This document shows positions 8,529 to 16,559 of a DNA stretch of 64,000 nucleotides, piece by piece. The stretch's first letter is position 1. Every line of letters starts with the position of its first letter. The stretch covers positions 434,001 to 498,000 of the forward strand of contig NZ_FXAP01000003.1 in the NCBI RefSeq assembly GCF_900177615.1, given 5' to 3'. The notes beneath the pieces are model-generated. The model did not search any database, was not told the DNA's origin, and saw only the letters and a list, made by a program, of their open reading frames with translations. Both the position numbers and the translations under genes were made by a program. This DNA is from Plantibacter flavus. GTDB lineage: Bacteria > Actinomycetota > Actinomycetes > Actinomycetales > Microbacteriaceae.

Positions 8529-9353
8529 ATGGCGAAGACTCCGAACCGGACCAAACCACCCAAACGCATCCGCAAGGACCGTTACGAGGCCGAGCTGGAA
8601 CGACTGCAGATCGAGCTCGTCACAATGCAGCGCTGGGTGATCGAGACCGGCGCACGGGTCGTCGTGGTCTTCGAGGGCCGAGACGCCGCAGGAAAGGGCG
8701 GCGCGATCAAGCGCATCGTCCAATACCTGAACCCACGGGCTGCCCGGGTCGCGGCCCTGCCGACACCCGGTGAGCAGGAACGTGGTCAGTGGTACTTCCA
8801 GCGCTACATCCAGCACCTGCCAACGGCGGGCGAGATCGTGCTGTTCGACCGCTCCTGGTACAACCGCGCCGGTGTCGAACGGGTCATGGACTACTGCACC
8901 CCCGAGCAGCACCGGCTCTTCCTGCGGCAGACCCCCGTGTTCGAGCGGATGCTCGTCGAGGACGGCATCATCCTCGTCAAATACTGGTTCTCCGTCTCCG
9001 ACGACGTCCAGGAGCAGCGCTTCCGCTCACGACTGGACGACCCCATGCGTCGGTGGAAACTGTCCGACACGGACCTCCAGTCGATCACCCGCTGGGAGGA
9101 CTACTCGCGGGCCAAGGACGAGATGTTCGAGGCGACCGACCACGCAGACGCACCCTGGTGGACGATCGAGAGCGACGACAAGCGGGCGTCCCGACTGAAC
9201 GCCATCGCCCATCTGCTCTCGCAGGTCCCCTATCAACACCGCGACCCGAAGCCCATCGACATCCCCGACCGACCGGGCTCCGACACCTATCAGCGACCCG
9301 CGCGGGAACGGTACCGGTACGTGCCCGATCACGCCCGCACGCTCGGGCATTGA
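8529..9353 (+). CDS. ppk2: Polyphosphate kinase 2 (PPK2)
   Basis: 274 aa. PPK2 enzymes transfer phosphate between polyphosphate and nucleotides. The Walker A motif EGRDAAGKGG (about residues 47-56) and the Walker B/lid segment FDRSWYNRAGVERVMDY (about 109-125) are intact. The length matches one-domain PPK2 proteins. The basic N-terminus (KTPNRTKPPKRIRKDRY) is normal for the family. It stands alone between the FadR-type gene and the convergent CGNR gene. The 180 bp upstream show no clear promoter or repeat. Confidence 0.93.
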   Translation: MAKTPNRTKPPKRIRKDRYEAELERLQIELVTMQRWVIETGARVVVVFEGRDAAGKGGAIKRIVQYLNPRAARVAALPTPGEQERGQWYFQRYIQHLPTAGEIVLFDRSWYNRAGVERVMDYCTPEQHRLFLRQTPVFERMLVEDGIILVKYWFSVSDDVQEQRFRSRLDDPMRRWKLSDTDLQSITRWEDYSRAKDEMFEATDHADAPWWTIESDDKRASRLNAIAHLLSQVPYQHRDPKPIDIPDRPGSDTYQRPARERYRYVPDHARTLGH

Positions 9354-9395
9354 GCATCGCGGGCACTGCACGTCGCGGAGGAGGGTCGGCCTGAG

Positions 9396-9944
9396 TCAGT
9401 CGACGCTCGGGGCGGCCTGCCGCGCGCGGTGGGCGCGGACACGGCCCCGACTGGCACAGGCCGGCGACGGACACCAGTGCCGCCTGCCGGAGGTGTCGAG
9501 GAACACCCAGCGGCAGTCGACCTCGGCGCACTGACGCAACAGCTCCCGGTCAGGCCCCTGCAGCATGACCAGCGCCTGGACGGCAATCGCGGCGAGCGCC
9601 GCGTCGAGCGTGACGCCGGCCTGAGCGGGACCACTCCACAGCGCTCCGGCCGACCCTGACGCGTGTCCACGCACCTGCGCGAGAGCGACCGAGGCCGGTT
9701 CGCGCCCGGCGACCGCCGCCATCGCCAGCTCGCGGAGCGCCTCCCGCAGCCGCACGAGGCGGTCGAGATCGTCGGAGCTCAGCTCGTCACCCACCCCGAA
9801 CCCGACCAAGCCGAGCCACCGCCGCCCCGCCTCGGGCGTCCCGATCCGCTCCACCGGCCGCGTTCCGAAGCTCTGCCCCTGCGTGGCGAGCAGGTTCAGC
9901 CAGGTGGCTCCGCCGTCGAAGCGGAAGTCGGGGTCGGTCGTCAC
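9396..9944 (-). CDS. CGNR zinc-finger transcriptional regulator
   Basis: 182 aa from GTG 9944. An N-terminal ABATE-like stress domain (FDGGATWLNLLATQG to about residue 125) is followed by a C-terminal zinc-finger segment with CAEVDC and CPSPAC cysteine pairs, then ASRGRVRAHRAR, a variant of the CGNR signature. Family members act as DNA-binding regulators. A 7-7-7 inverted repeat 9 bp upstream of the start, between this gene and the divergent CMD gene, is the likely binding site. Confidence 0.82.
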   Translation of the reverse strand: MTTDPDFRFDGGATWLNLLATQGQSFGTRPVERIGTPEAGRRWLGLVGFGVGDELSSDDLDRLVRLREALRELAMAAVAGREPASVALAQVRGHASGSAGALWSGPAQAGVTLDAALAAIAVQALVMLQGPDRELLRQCAEVDCRWVFLDTSGRRHWCPSPACASRGRVRAHRARQAAPSVD

Positions 9945-9952
9945 GGTTCGAG

Positions 9953-9973
9953 TGTAACGTGTCAACCGTTACA
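9953..9973. promoter_or_regulatory. Inverted-repeat operator TGTAACG-N7-CGTTACA
   Basis: A perfect 7-bp inverted repeat with a 7-bp spacer lies centrally between the CGNR regulator (start 9944) and the CMD gene (start 9994). It overlaps a TTGACA-like hexamer read on the minus strand. It is the obvious candidate for the CGNR protein's own operator. Confidence 0.72.
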
Positions 9974-9993
9974 AGCGGGACGAGCGAGGGGCG

Positions 9994-10434
9994 ATGATGC
10001 AGGGAGAGACGATGCACGAGGTGTTCGATGTGGCGGCCGGCCGCGAACGACTGGCGGAACTGCAGGACGAGACGACGACCGCGGCTTGGCGCGCGACGGT
10101 CGATGCGGCGGCGCCAGGCTTCGACGAGTGGATCGTCGGCGCCGTGTTCGGTGGCACCTACCAGCGCGGCGGCCTGACCCCGCGCGACCGACAACTGCTC
10201 ATCATCGGCGCGCTGACGGCGCTCGGCGGTGTCGACCCGCAACTCAGCGGTCACCTCACGACGTCGCTCCGGATCGGGATGACCCGGACGGAGCTCGCCG
10301 AGGCGCTCGTCCACCTCGTGCCGTATGTCGGGCTGCCCCGGGTGATGGCAGCCCTGCGACTCCTCCCCGAGCCGGCGACCGAGCCACCGGCGGCCGAACA
10401 ACCGGCGACCGACCTCGACGCCGACGCCCGGTGA
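9994..10434 (+). CDS. Carboxymuconolactone decarboxylase family protein
   Basis: 146 aa from ATG 9994, preceded by GAGGGG; an ATG at 10012 is also possible. The CMD fold is recognisable from GGLTPRDRQLLIIGALTALGG, given here in part, and HLTTSLRIGMTRTELAEALVH. There are no cysteines, so this is the decarboxylase-like rather than the AhpD peroxidase-like branch. The C-terminal 25 residues are an Ala/Pro/Glu/Thr tail of low complexity. It overlaps the next gene by 4 bp (GTGA), so the two are translationally coupled and probably act in one pathway on a lactone or carboxylate. Confidence 0.82.
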   Translation: MMQGETMHEVFDVAAGRERLAELQDETTTAAWRATVDAAAPGFDEWIVGAVFGGTYQRGGLTPRDRQLLIIGALTALGGVDPQLSGHLTTSLRIGMTRTELAEALVHLVPYVGLPRVMAALRLLPEPATEPPAAEQPATDLDADAR

Positions 10435-11393
10435 CCCGGGTGCGGCTCGAGACCCGGGTGATCCGCACGGTGCTCAGCGACATCGACCCGGCCACCGCGG
10501 GCGTGGTCGACTCCCACGACCACCTCTTCCTACGGACACCGGTCCTGGTCGGTCAGGACCTGGTCGACGAGCCTGACGCCACGACCGCGGTCGAGCGGTT
10601 CGCAGCGGCGGGCGGCAGGACCGTCGTCCAGTGGACGCCTCGAGGCCTCGGACGCGGCCTCCCGGCACTCCGGCGGATCAGTGCGTCGACAGGGGTCCAC
10701 GTCGTGGCGGCGACCGGACGACACCTGCGACGCGTCTACCCCGACGGCGCTGCGGAACCCGCGCGCTCGGCCGACGAGCTCGCGGCGGCGTTCATCGACG
10801 ACGTCGACCGGCACGGGTGCGGACTGATCAAGATCGGTGTCGGCCCCGACCGCCTCGCCGAGGACGAGCGGGACGCGGTGCGGGCCGCCGCGATGGCGCA
10901 TCACGCCACCGGTGTGCCGATCGCGGTGCACCTCGAGCAGGGAACGGCGGCCGACCTCGTCCTGGCGGCGTTGGACGCCGACGAGGTGGACCCGAGGTCC
11001 GTCGTCCTCGGGCATCTCGGCCGGAACCCTCACGTCGAGCAGATCCTCGAGGCGGCTCGCTCCGGCGCGTGGGTGTGCCTCGACACGCCGTCGCCCGGCC
11101 ACCCGATGGAGTACTCCCGACTGGCGCGGATCCTCGAGATCCTCATCGACGACGGACACCTGCCCGCCCTGCTCCTCGGCGCCGACACGACCACGTCCGC
11201 CTCCCGCGCGCGGCCGGAGGAGTACGGTCCGGCGGCGCTCCTGACGACCGTCGCACCGCAGCTGACGCAGGCCCTCGGCGCGGAAGCGGTGTCGACGATC
11301 ACCCGCGACAACCCCGCCCGCGCGTGGGCGTTCGAGCCTCGGGATTCGACGCCCGAACAGAAGATCAGCCCGCGCCTTTCGGCAACGGGCTGA
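10431..11393 (+). CDS. Phosphotriesterase-family metal-dependent hydrolase
   Basis: 320 aa from GTG 10431, overlapping the CMD stop. All metal ligands of the family are visible: HxH in DSHDHLF, a lysine in LIKIGVGPD (the carboxylated bridge residue in relatives), histidines in AVHLEQG and VLGHLGRNP, and the aspartate in LLGADTT. Relatives hydrolyse lactones and phosphotriesters. Coupling to a CMD protein and to a CGNR regulator suggests lactone breakdown, but the substrate is not known. Its stop codon lies inside a terminator-like hairpin. Confidence 0.85.
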   Translation: MTRVRLETRVIRTVLSDIDPATAGVVDSHDHLFLRTPVLVGQDLVDEPDATTAVERFAAAGGRTVVQWTPRGLGRGLPALRRISASTGVHVVAATGRHLRRVYPDGAAEPARSADELAAAFIDDVDRHGCGLIKIGVGPDRLAEDERDAVRAAAMAHHATGVPIAVHLEQGTAADLVLAALDADEVDPRSVVLGHLGRNPHVEQILEAARSGAWVCLDTPSPGHPMEYSRLARILEILIDDGHLPALLLGADTTTSASRARPEEYGPAALLTTVAPQLTQALGAEAVSTITRDNPARAWAFEPRDSTPEQKISPRLSATG

Positions 11394-11395
11394 TC
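11363..11395 (+). terminator. Hairpin terminator overlapping the hydrolase stop
   Basis: GATCAGCCCG (11363-11372) and CGGGCTGATC (11386-11395) form a perfect 10-bp stem with a 13-nt loop. The TGA of the phosphotriesterase-like gene is part of the right arm. No T-tract follows. Termination would isolate this operon from kdp. Confidence 0.6.
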
Positions 11396-11613
11396 ATGAT
11401 GACTCCAGCGTAACGGACGGAGACGTGCCGAGGAGCCTGGCGGCATTCGGGCTGTGGACGACACGCACCGTAGGGAGGTCGTGAGGATCCACGCGGAAGG
11501 CGTATGGAAACCGTGAGGACCGCCGTCGGAGGTCGTTGACGGGTGTTGGCTCTGAGCTGTCCCGAACGGGACACCGCACCACGCACCCGCACCACGCACC
11601 CACTGGAGTCCTC
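11394..11613 (+). promoter_or_regulatory. kdp operon upstream region
   Basis: This 220-bp region has no gene. It holds a TTGACG hexamer at 11536, a hairpin with arms TGTCCC/GGGACA at 11558-11573, and a 13-bp direct repeat GCACCACGCACCC just before the first small ORF. The kdp promoter must lie here. KdpE would be expected to bind upstream of it, but I cannot point to its site. Confidence 0.4.
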
Positions 11614-11697
11614 TTGCTCGACCTCGTCTACGTGCTCGGCGTCATCGCCGTGTTCGCTCTGGTCGGCCTCGTCGCCCGGGGAGTGGAGAGACTGTGA
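11614..11697 (+). CDS. 27-aa membrane peptide at the head of the kdp operon
   Basis: A TTG start with GGAG (in CTGGAGTCC) upstream encodes one hydrophobic helix followed by ARGVERL. It overlaps kdpF by GTGA and so is translationally coupled to it. Comparable tiny ORFs, ending in a charged motif like ARGxExL, occur before kdpF in other bacteria and are usually left unannotated. It may help to assemble or regulate the Kdp pump; this is inference from position and shape. Confidence 0.55.
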   Translation: MLDLVYVLGVIAVFALVGLVARGVERL

Positions 11698-11783
11698 TCG
11701 TCTTCGAACTCCTCGCCGCCGTCCTGGCCGTCGCCGCCGTCGTGTACCTCGTGTACGCGCTCGTGAAACCCGAGAGGTTCTGA
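11694..11783 (+). CDS. kdpF: KdpF, small subunit of the Kdp potassium pump
   Basis: 29 aa from GTG 11694. A single transmembrane helix ends in LVKPERF, the hallmark ending of KdpF proteins. KdpF stabilises the KdpABC complex in the membrane. It overlaps the preceding peptide by 4 bp and shares one base with kdpA (TGATG). Confidence 0.85.
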   Translation: MIVFELLAAVLAVAAVVYLVYALVKPERF

Positions 11784-13456
11784 TGCAGACCCTCTTCGCG
11801 ATCCTCCAGGTCTCGACCCTCGTCCTGGTCCTCGTGCTGCTCTACCGTCCGCTCGGTGAGTACCTCGCCCGGGTCTACACCTCGAGCAAGGACTTCGCCG
11901 TCGAGCGCGGCTTCTACCGTGTGATCGGTGTCGACGCCCGCTCCGAGCAGACCTGGCAGGCCTACCTCCGCGGGGTGCTCGCCTTCTCGCTCGTCGGCGT
12001 CCTCCTCGTCTACGCCCTGCAGCGCGCCCAGGCCGTCCTGCCCTTCGCGCTCGGCCTCCCCGCCGTCCCCGAGGGCCTGTCGTTCAACACGGCCGTGTCC
12101 TTCGTCACGAACACCAACTGGCAGTCGTACTCCCCCGAGGTCACGATGGGCTACACCGTGCAGCTCACGGGCCTCGCGGTGCAGAACTTCGTCTCCGCGG
12201 CCGTCGGCATCGCCGTCGCGATCGCCCTCGTCCGCGGGTTCGCGAGTCGCCGCAGCGGCACCATCGGCAACTTCTGGGTCGACCTCACCCGCGGCACCCT
12301 CCGCGTGCTGCTGCCGCTCTCCGTCGTCATGGCGGTCGTGCTCATCGCGGGTGGCACCATCCAGAACCTCAACGGCTTCACCGACGTCACGACCATCACG
12401 GGCGCGACGCAGACGATCCCCGGCGGACCGGTCGCCTCGCAGGAGGCCATCAAGCTCCTCGGCACGAACGGCGGCGGGTTCTTCAACGCGAACTCCGCGC
12501 ACCCCTTCGAGAACCCGACCGCCTGGACGAGCCTCGTGCAGAACATCCTCATGCTCGCGATCCCGTTCTCCCTGCCGCGCACCTTCGGCCGCATGGTCGG
12601 CGACCACAAGCAGGGCTACACGATCCTCGCGGTCATGGGCGTCATCTTCCTCGCCTCGTTCTCGATCCTCACGGCGCTCGAAGCCCGCGGCCTCGGAGCT
12701 GCACCGATGGCGGCCGGCGGAGCGATGGAGGGCAAGGAGCAGCGCTTCGGCGTCTTCGCCTCGACGCTGTTCGGCTCGACCTCGACGCTCACCTCGACGG
12801 GTGCCGTCAACTCGATGCACGACTCGTACACGGCACTCGGCGGCATGATGCCGATGATCAACATGATGCTCGGCGAGATCGCCCCCGGTGGCGTCGGCTC
12901 CGGCCTCTACGGCATGCTCGTGCTCGCCGTCATCGCCGTGTTCATCGGTGGGCTGCTCGTCGGCCGGACCCCGGAGTACCTCGGCAAGAAGATCGGCCCG
13001 CGGGAGATCAAGCTCGCGAGCCTGTACATCCTCGTGACGCCGACCCTCGTGCTCGCCGGCACCGCACTGAGCTTCGCCATCCCGGTCGTCCGCTCGGACG
13101 TGGAGACGACGTCGATCTGGAACCCGGGCCTCCACGGCCTGTCCGAGGTCCTCTACGCCTTCACCTCCGCGTCCAACAACAACGGTTCCGCCTTCGCCGG
13201 CCTCACGGCGAACACCCCGTGGTTCAACACGGCGCTCGGTGTCGCCATGCTCCTCGGCCGCTTCGTCCCGATCGTGCTCGTCCTCGCGCTCGCCGGTTCG
13301 CTGGCCGCACAGGACCGGGTGCCGTCGACCGCCGGGACGCTCCCGACCAACCGGCCGCAGTTCGTCGGCCTCCTCACCGGTGTCGCTGTGATCATCACCG
13401 CACTCACCTACTTCCCCGTACTCGCGCTGGGTCCCCTGGCGGAAGGGCTGTCATGA
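11783..13456 (+). CDS. kdpA: Potassium-transporting ATPase channel subunit KdpA
   Basis: 557 aa, normal family length. KdpA is the potassium-selective channel of the high-affinity Kdp pump. About ten membrane helices are present, with the pore-loop signatures [35 protein letters not shown] and [17 protein letters not shown]. The C-terminus ends in [18 protein letters not shown]. The DNA coding these last 22 residues is repeated twice more immediately downstream (period 92 bp), so the normal kdpA/kdpB junction exists in three copies. Confidence 0.95.
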   Translation: MQTLFAILQVSTLVLVLVLLYRPLGEYLARVYTSSKDFAVERGFYRVIGVDARSEQTWQAYLRGVLAFSLVGVLLVYALQRAQAVLPFALGLPAVPEGLSFNTAVSFVTNTNWQSYSPEVTMGYTVQLTGLAVQNFVSAAVGIAVAIALVRGFASRRSGTIGNFWVDLTRGTLRVLLPLSVVMAVVLIAGGTIQNLNGFTDVTTITGATQTIPGGPVASQEAIKLLGTNGGGFFNANSAHPFENPTAWTSLVQNILMLAIPFSLPRTFGRMVGDHKQGYTILAVMGVIFLASFSILTALEARGLGAAPMAAGGAMEGKEQRFGVFASTLFGSTSTLTSTGAVNSMHDSYTALGGMMPMINMMLGEIAPGGVGSGLYGMLVLAVIAVFIGGLLVGRTPEYLGKKIGPREIKLASLYILVTPTLVLAGTALSFAIPVVRSDVETTSIWNPGLHGLSEVLYAFTSASNNNGSAFAGLTANTPWFNTALGVAMLLGRFVPIVLVLALAGSLAAQDRVPSTAGTLPTNRPQFVGLLTGVAVIITALTYFPVLALGPLAEGLS

Positions 13457-13548
13457 GCCACGTCCACGACGCACACCGCGTGATCATCACCGCACCCACC
13501 TACCTCCCCGTACTCGCGCTGGGTCCCCTGGCGGAAGGGCTGTCATGA
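13453..13548 (+). CDS. 31-aa ORF copying the KdpA C-terminus (first copy)
   Basis: ATG 13453 overlaps the kdpA TGA (ATGA). The peptide is MSHVHDAHR followed by a 22-residue copy of the KdpA tail with two substitutions. GGAAGGG upstream, within the kdpA tail, would serve as the ribosome site. It arose from the 92-bp junction duplication. Whether the peptide is made is unknown, but translational coupling from kdpA looks efficient. It may simply carry ribosomes on to kdpB. Confidence 0.45.
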   Translation: MSHVHDAHRVIITAPTYLPVLALGPLAEGLS

Positions 13549-13640
13549 GCCACGTCCACGACGCACACCACGTGATCATCACCGCACCCACCTACCTCCC
13601 CGTACTCGCGCTGGGTCCCCTGGCGGAAGGGCTGTCATAA
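13545..13640 (+). CDS. 31-aa ORF copying the KdpA C-terminus (second copy)
   Basis: ATG 13545 overlaps the previous ORF's TGA (ATGA). The peptide differs from the first copy at one residue (DAHH instead of DAHR). It ends in TAA 3 nt before the kdpB ATG. The chain kdpA - copy 1 - copy 2 - kdpB keeps every stop/start coupled even though each copy changes frame. Confidence 0.45.
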   Translation: MSHVHDAHHVIITAPTYLPVLALGPLAEGLS

Positions 13641-13643
13641 ACC

Positions 13644-15809
13644 ATGTCCACCACGCACACGCTTCCCGCCCCGGCGGAACCCGAGCAGGAGCAGGACCAC
13701 CACCACGAGCCCGCGAAGGCCGCGTTCGGCCCGGCACAGCTGCTCGCCGCGACCCCGGGCGCCCTCCGCAAACTCGACCCGCGGCTCATGGTCAAGAACC
13801 CGGTCATGTTCATCGTCGAGGTCGGTGCGGCGCTGACCACCGTCCTCGCGATCGCCGAACCGTTCCTCGGTGGTGCGCAGGAGTCCGGCGGCTCGGCCGT
13901 GCCGGCGTCGTTCACCTGGGGCATCGCGATCTGGTTGTGGCTCACGGTCGTCTTCGCGAACCTCGCTGAGTCCGTGGCCGAGGGACGCGGCAAGGCGCAG
14001 GCCGACAGCCTCCGCAAGACGCGCACCTCGACCATGGCGAACCAGGTCACGGCCTACGACGCCTCGGCGGACCCGTCCGCGGAGCACGCCGCCATCGGCC
14101 AGGTCTCCTCGGCGGACCTCACCCTCGGCGACGTCGTCGTGGTGACCGCCGGCGAGCTCGTCCCGGGCGACGGCGACATCGTCTGGGGCATCGCCTCGGT
14201 CGACGAGTCGGCGATCACGGGCGAGTCGGCCCCGGTCGTCCGCGAGTCCGGCGGTGACCGCAGCGCCGTCACCGGCGGCACCCGCGTGCTGTCCGACCGC
14301 ATCGTCGTCCGCATCACCTCGAAGCCGGGCGAGACCTTCGTCGACCGCATGATCGGCCTCGTCGAGGGCGCGGCGCGGCAGAAGACACCGAACGAGATCG
14401 CGCTCAACATCCTGCTCGCGAGCCTGTCGATCGTGTTCGTGGTCGTCGCGCTCACGCTCAACCCGATCGCCTCCTACGCGGCGGCTCCCGTCAGCGTCCC
14501 GGTCCTCATCGCCCTCCTCGTCTGCCTCATCCCGACGACCATCGGCGCCCTGCTCTCGGCCATCGGCATCGCCGGCATGGACCGACTCGTGCAGCGGAAC
14601 GTGCTCGCGATGTCCGGCCGTGCGGTCGAGGCCGCCGGCGACGTCACGACCCTGCTACTCGACAAGACCGGCACCATCACCTACGGCAACCGGCAGGCGG
14701 TCGAGTTCATCGCCCTCCGCGGGGTCACGCCGGAGGAGCTCGCGCAGGCCGCAGCCCGGTCCTCGCTCAGCGACCCGACGCCCGAGGGCAAGTCGATCGT
14801 CGACCTCGCGGCCGAGCGTGGCATCCACCTGGACGGGTCCGGGGCCGGCGAGATCGTCCCGTTCACGGCGCAGACCCGCATGAGCGGCCTCGACCAGCCG
14901 GACGGCGCACAGATCCGCAAGGGTGCCGGCTCGGCCGTGCTGGCCTGGGTGGAGTCGTTCGGTGCCCTCGCCGAGGCGACCCGCGCCGAGCTCCAGGAGC
15001 ACGTCGAGGCGGTGTCCGCCGGCGGCGGCACCCCGCTCGTCGTCGCGCAGACCGACACCACCGGCACCGCGCGGGTGCTCGGCGTCGTCCGCCTGAAGGA
15101 CGTCGTCAAGGCCGGCATCGCGGAGCGGTTCGCCGAGCTGCGCGCCATGGGCATCCGCACGGTCATGATCACGGGTGACAACCCGCTCACCGCGAAGGCG
15201 ATCGCCGCCGAGGCCGGAGTCGACGATTTCCTGGCCGAGGCGACGCCCGAGCAGAAGCTCGAGCTCATCCGCAAGGAGCAGGAGGGCGGCAACCTCGTCG
15301 CGATGACCGGTGACGGCACGAACGACGCTCCGGCGCTCGCGCAGGCCGACGTCGGTGTCGCGATGAACACGGGCACCTCCGCTGCGAAGGAGGCCGGCAA
15401 CATGGTCGACCTCGACTCCGACCCGACGAAGCTCATCGACATCGTCCGGATCGGCAAGCAGCTGCTCATCACGCGAGGTGCCCTCACGACGTTCTCGATC
15501 GCGAACGACGTCGCCAAGTACTTCGCGATCATCCCGGCCATGTTCGCCGGGGTGTTCCCGGGGCTCGCACTGCTCAACATCATGCAGTTGCACTCCCCCG
15601 CGTCGGCGATCCTCTCGGCGATCATCTTCAACGCGATCATCATCGTCATCCTGATCCCGCTGGCCCTCCGCGGGGTGAAGTACCGACCGCTCAGCGCTTC
15701 GAAGGTCCTCAGCCGGAACCTGTTGGTCTACGGACTCGGCGGCGTGATCGCGCCGTTCATCGGCATCAAGCTGATCGACCTCGTCGTCACCCTGATCCCC
15801 GGCTTCTGA
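13644..15809 (+). CDS. kdpB: Potassium-transporting ATPase ATP-binding subunit KdpB
   Basis: 721 aa from ATG 13644. KdpB is the P-type ATPase engine of the Kdp pump. The phosphorylation motif DKTGT is at Asp340, the TGES actuator loop is present ([10 protein letters not shown]), and the hinge motif is [18 protein letters not shown]. The N-terminus has an unusual acidic/His stretch ([12 protein letters not shown]) before the first helix. Translation is probably coupled to the preceding junction copies. Confidence 0.96.
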   Translation: MSTTHTLPAPAEPEQEQDHHHEPAKAAFGPAQLLAATPGALRKLDPRLMVKNPVMFIVEVGAALTTVLAIAEPFLGGAQESGGSAVPASFTWGIAIWLWLTVVFANLAESVAEGRGKAQADSLRKTRTSTMANQVTAYDASADPSAEHAAIGQVSSADLTLGDVVVVTAGELVPGDGDIVWGIASVDESAITGESAPVVRESGGDRSAVTGGTRVLSDRIVVRITSKPGETFVDRMIGLVEGAARQKTPNEIALNILLASLSIVFVVVALTLNPIASYAAAPVSVPVLIALLVCLIPTTIGALLSAIGIAGMDRLVQRNVLAMSGRAVEAAGDVTTLLLDKTGTITYGNRQAVEFIALRGVTPEELAQAAARSSLSDPTPEGKSIVDLAAERGIHLDGSGAGEIVPFTAQTRMSGLDQPDGAQIRKGAGSAVLAWVESFGALAEATRAELQEHVEAVSAGGGTPLVVAQTDTTGTARVLGVVRLKDVVKAGIAERFAELRAMGIRTVMITGDNPLTAKAIAAEAGVDDFLAEATPEQKLELIRKEQEGGNLVAMTGDGTNDAPALAQADVGVAMNTGTSAAKEAGNMVDLDSDPTKLIDIVRIGKQLLITRGALTTFSIANDVAKYFAIIPAMFAGVFPGLALLNIMQLHSPASAILSAIIFNAIIIVILIPLALRGVKYRPLSASKVLSRNLLVYGLGGVIAPFIGIKLIDLVVTLIPGF

Positions 15810-15872
15810 GCCGGAACCCGTCCCGTCTCCCCAGCACCGCACCACCCAGCACACGAAAGCAGACAGATCATC

Positions 15873-16481
15873 ATGAGTGCATCCCGCAGCGGCATCGCCC
15901 AGTACTGGGTCGCCATCAGGGCCATGCTCGCCCTCACCGTCGTCCTCGGCGTCGGCTACCCCCTCATCGTCACCGGCATCGGACAGGCGACGATGTCCTG
16001 GCAGGCGAACGGATCCGCCGTCACCGAGGGTGACAAGACGGTCGGCTCGGCGCTCATCGGACAGTCGTTCACCGACGCCGACGGCAAGCCGCTGCCGCAG
16101 TGGTTCCAGTCGCGTCCGTCGGCGGCCGGCGACGGCTACGACGGCGGGGCGTCGAGCGGCAGCAACCTCGGGCCGGAGAACACCGACCTCGTCGCCTCGA
16201 TCGCTGAGCGCCGCGCGGCCATCGCCGCCTTCGAGGACGTCGATCCGTCGAGCATCCCCGCCGACGCGCTGACGGCGTCCGCGTCCGGCCTCGACCCGCA
16301 CATCAGCCCGGCCTACGCGCTGTTGCAGGTGCCCCGCGTCGCCGCCGAGCGCGGCCTCGACGAGGGTGAGGTCCGAGCCCTCGTCGAGCGCCTGACGCAG
16401 GGCCCCGACCTCGGCTACCTTGGGGAGTCCACGGTCAACGTCCTGCAGCTCAACCTCGCCGTGGCAGGACTGGACGGATAA
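15873..16481 (+). CDS. kdpC: Potassium-transporting ATPase subunit KdpC
   Basis: 202 aa from ATG 15873. One N-terminal membrane helix (about residues 14-35) anchors a periplasmic domain with the family signatures GSALIGQSF, WFQSRPSAAG, GASSGSNLGPENTDL and DPHISPAYALLQVPRVA. KdpC assists potassium binding in the KdpFABC complex. The 63-bp gap after kdpB holds no visible hairpin. The gene is followed by a degenerate copy of the kdpD start. Confidence 0.95.
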   Translation: MSASRSGIAQYWVAIRAMLALTVVLGVGYPLIVTGIGQATMSWQANGSAVTEGDKTVGSALIGQSFTDADGKPLPQWFQSRPSAAGDGYDGGASSGSNLGPENTDLVASIAERRAAIAAFEDVDPSSIPADALTASASGLDPHISPAYALLQVPRVAAERGLDEGEVRALVERLTQGPDLGYLGESTVNVLQLNLAVAGLDG

Positions 16482-16485
16482 CACC

Positions 16486-16554
16486 ATGCAGCGCGGACGA
16501 CACAGCGCGGCCCCCGGGGTCGGCAGGCAGAGCGCCATGCTCCAGGAGAACTGA
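16486..16554 (+). CDS. 22-aa ORF mimicking the KdpD N-terminus
   Basis: ATG 16486, 4 nt after kdpC. It encodes MQRGR, then SAAPGVGRQSAMLQEN. This is a shortened, altered copy of the first 25 or so KdpD residues (MQRGR...GAAPGVGKTYAMLEEG), with the Walker lysine changed to arginine. It ends 5 nt before kdpD, and its 3' end contains the AGGAG that serves kdpD. It may be only a relic of a partial duplication, or a leader peptide. Confidence 0.4.
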   Translation: MQRGRHSAAPGVGRQSAMLQEN

Positions 16555-16559
16555 CCACC

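Larger units (their letters stand above)
13388..13662 (+). repeat. Three tandem copies of the kdpA/kdpB junction (92-bp period)
   Basis: Units begin at 13388, 13480 and 13572. Each carries the last 69 nt of kdpA, including the GGAAGGG ribosome-binding segment and the stop codon, plus about 20 nt of the kdpB start region. Units 1 and 2 end in TGA with ccACGtccac. Unit 3 ends in TAA with ccATGtccac, the real kdpB start. Units 2 and 3 are almost identical and differ from unit 1 at a few positions (L to P and F to L in the encoded tail). Confidence 0.9.

Noticed and set aside
11394-11613. Possible c-di-AMP (ydaO) or other riboswitch before kdp
   Set aside because: No conserved riboswitch core could be recognised; only a short hairpin and a direct repeat are visible.
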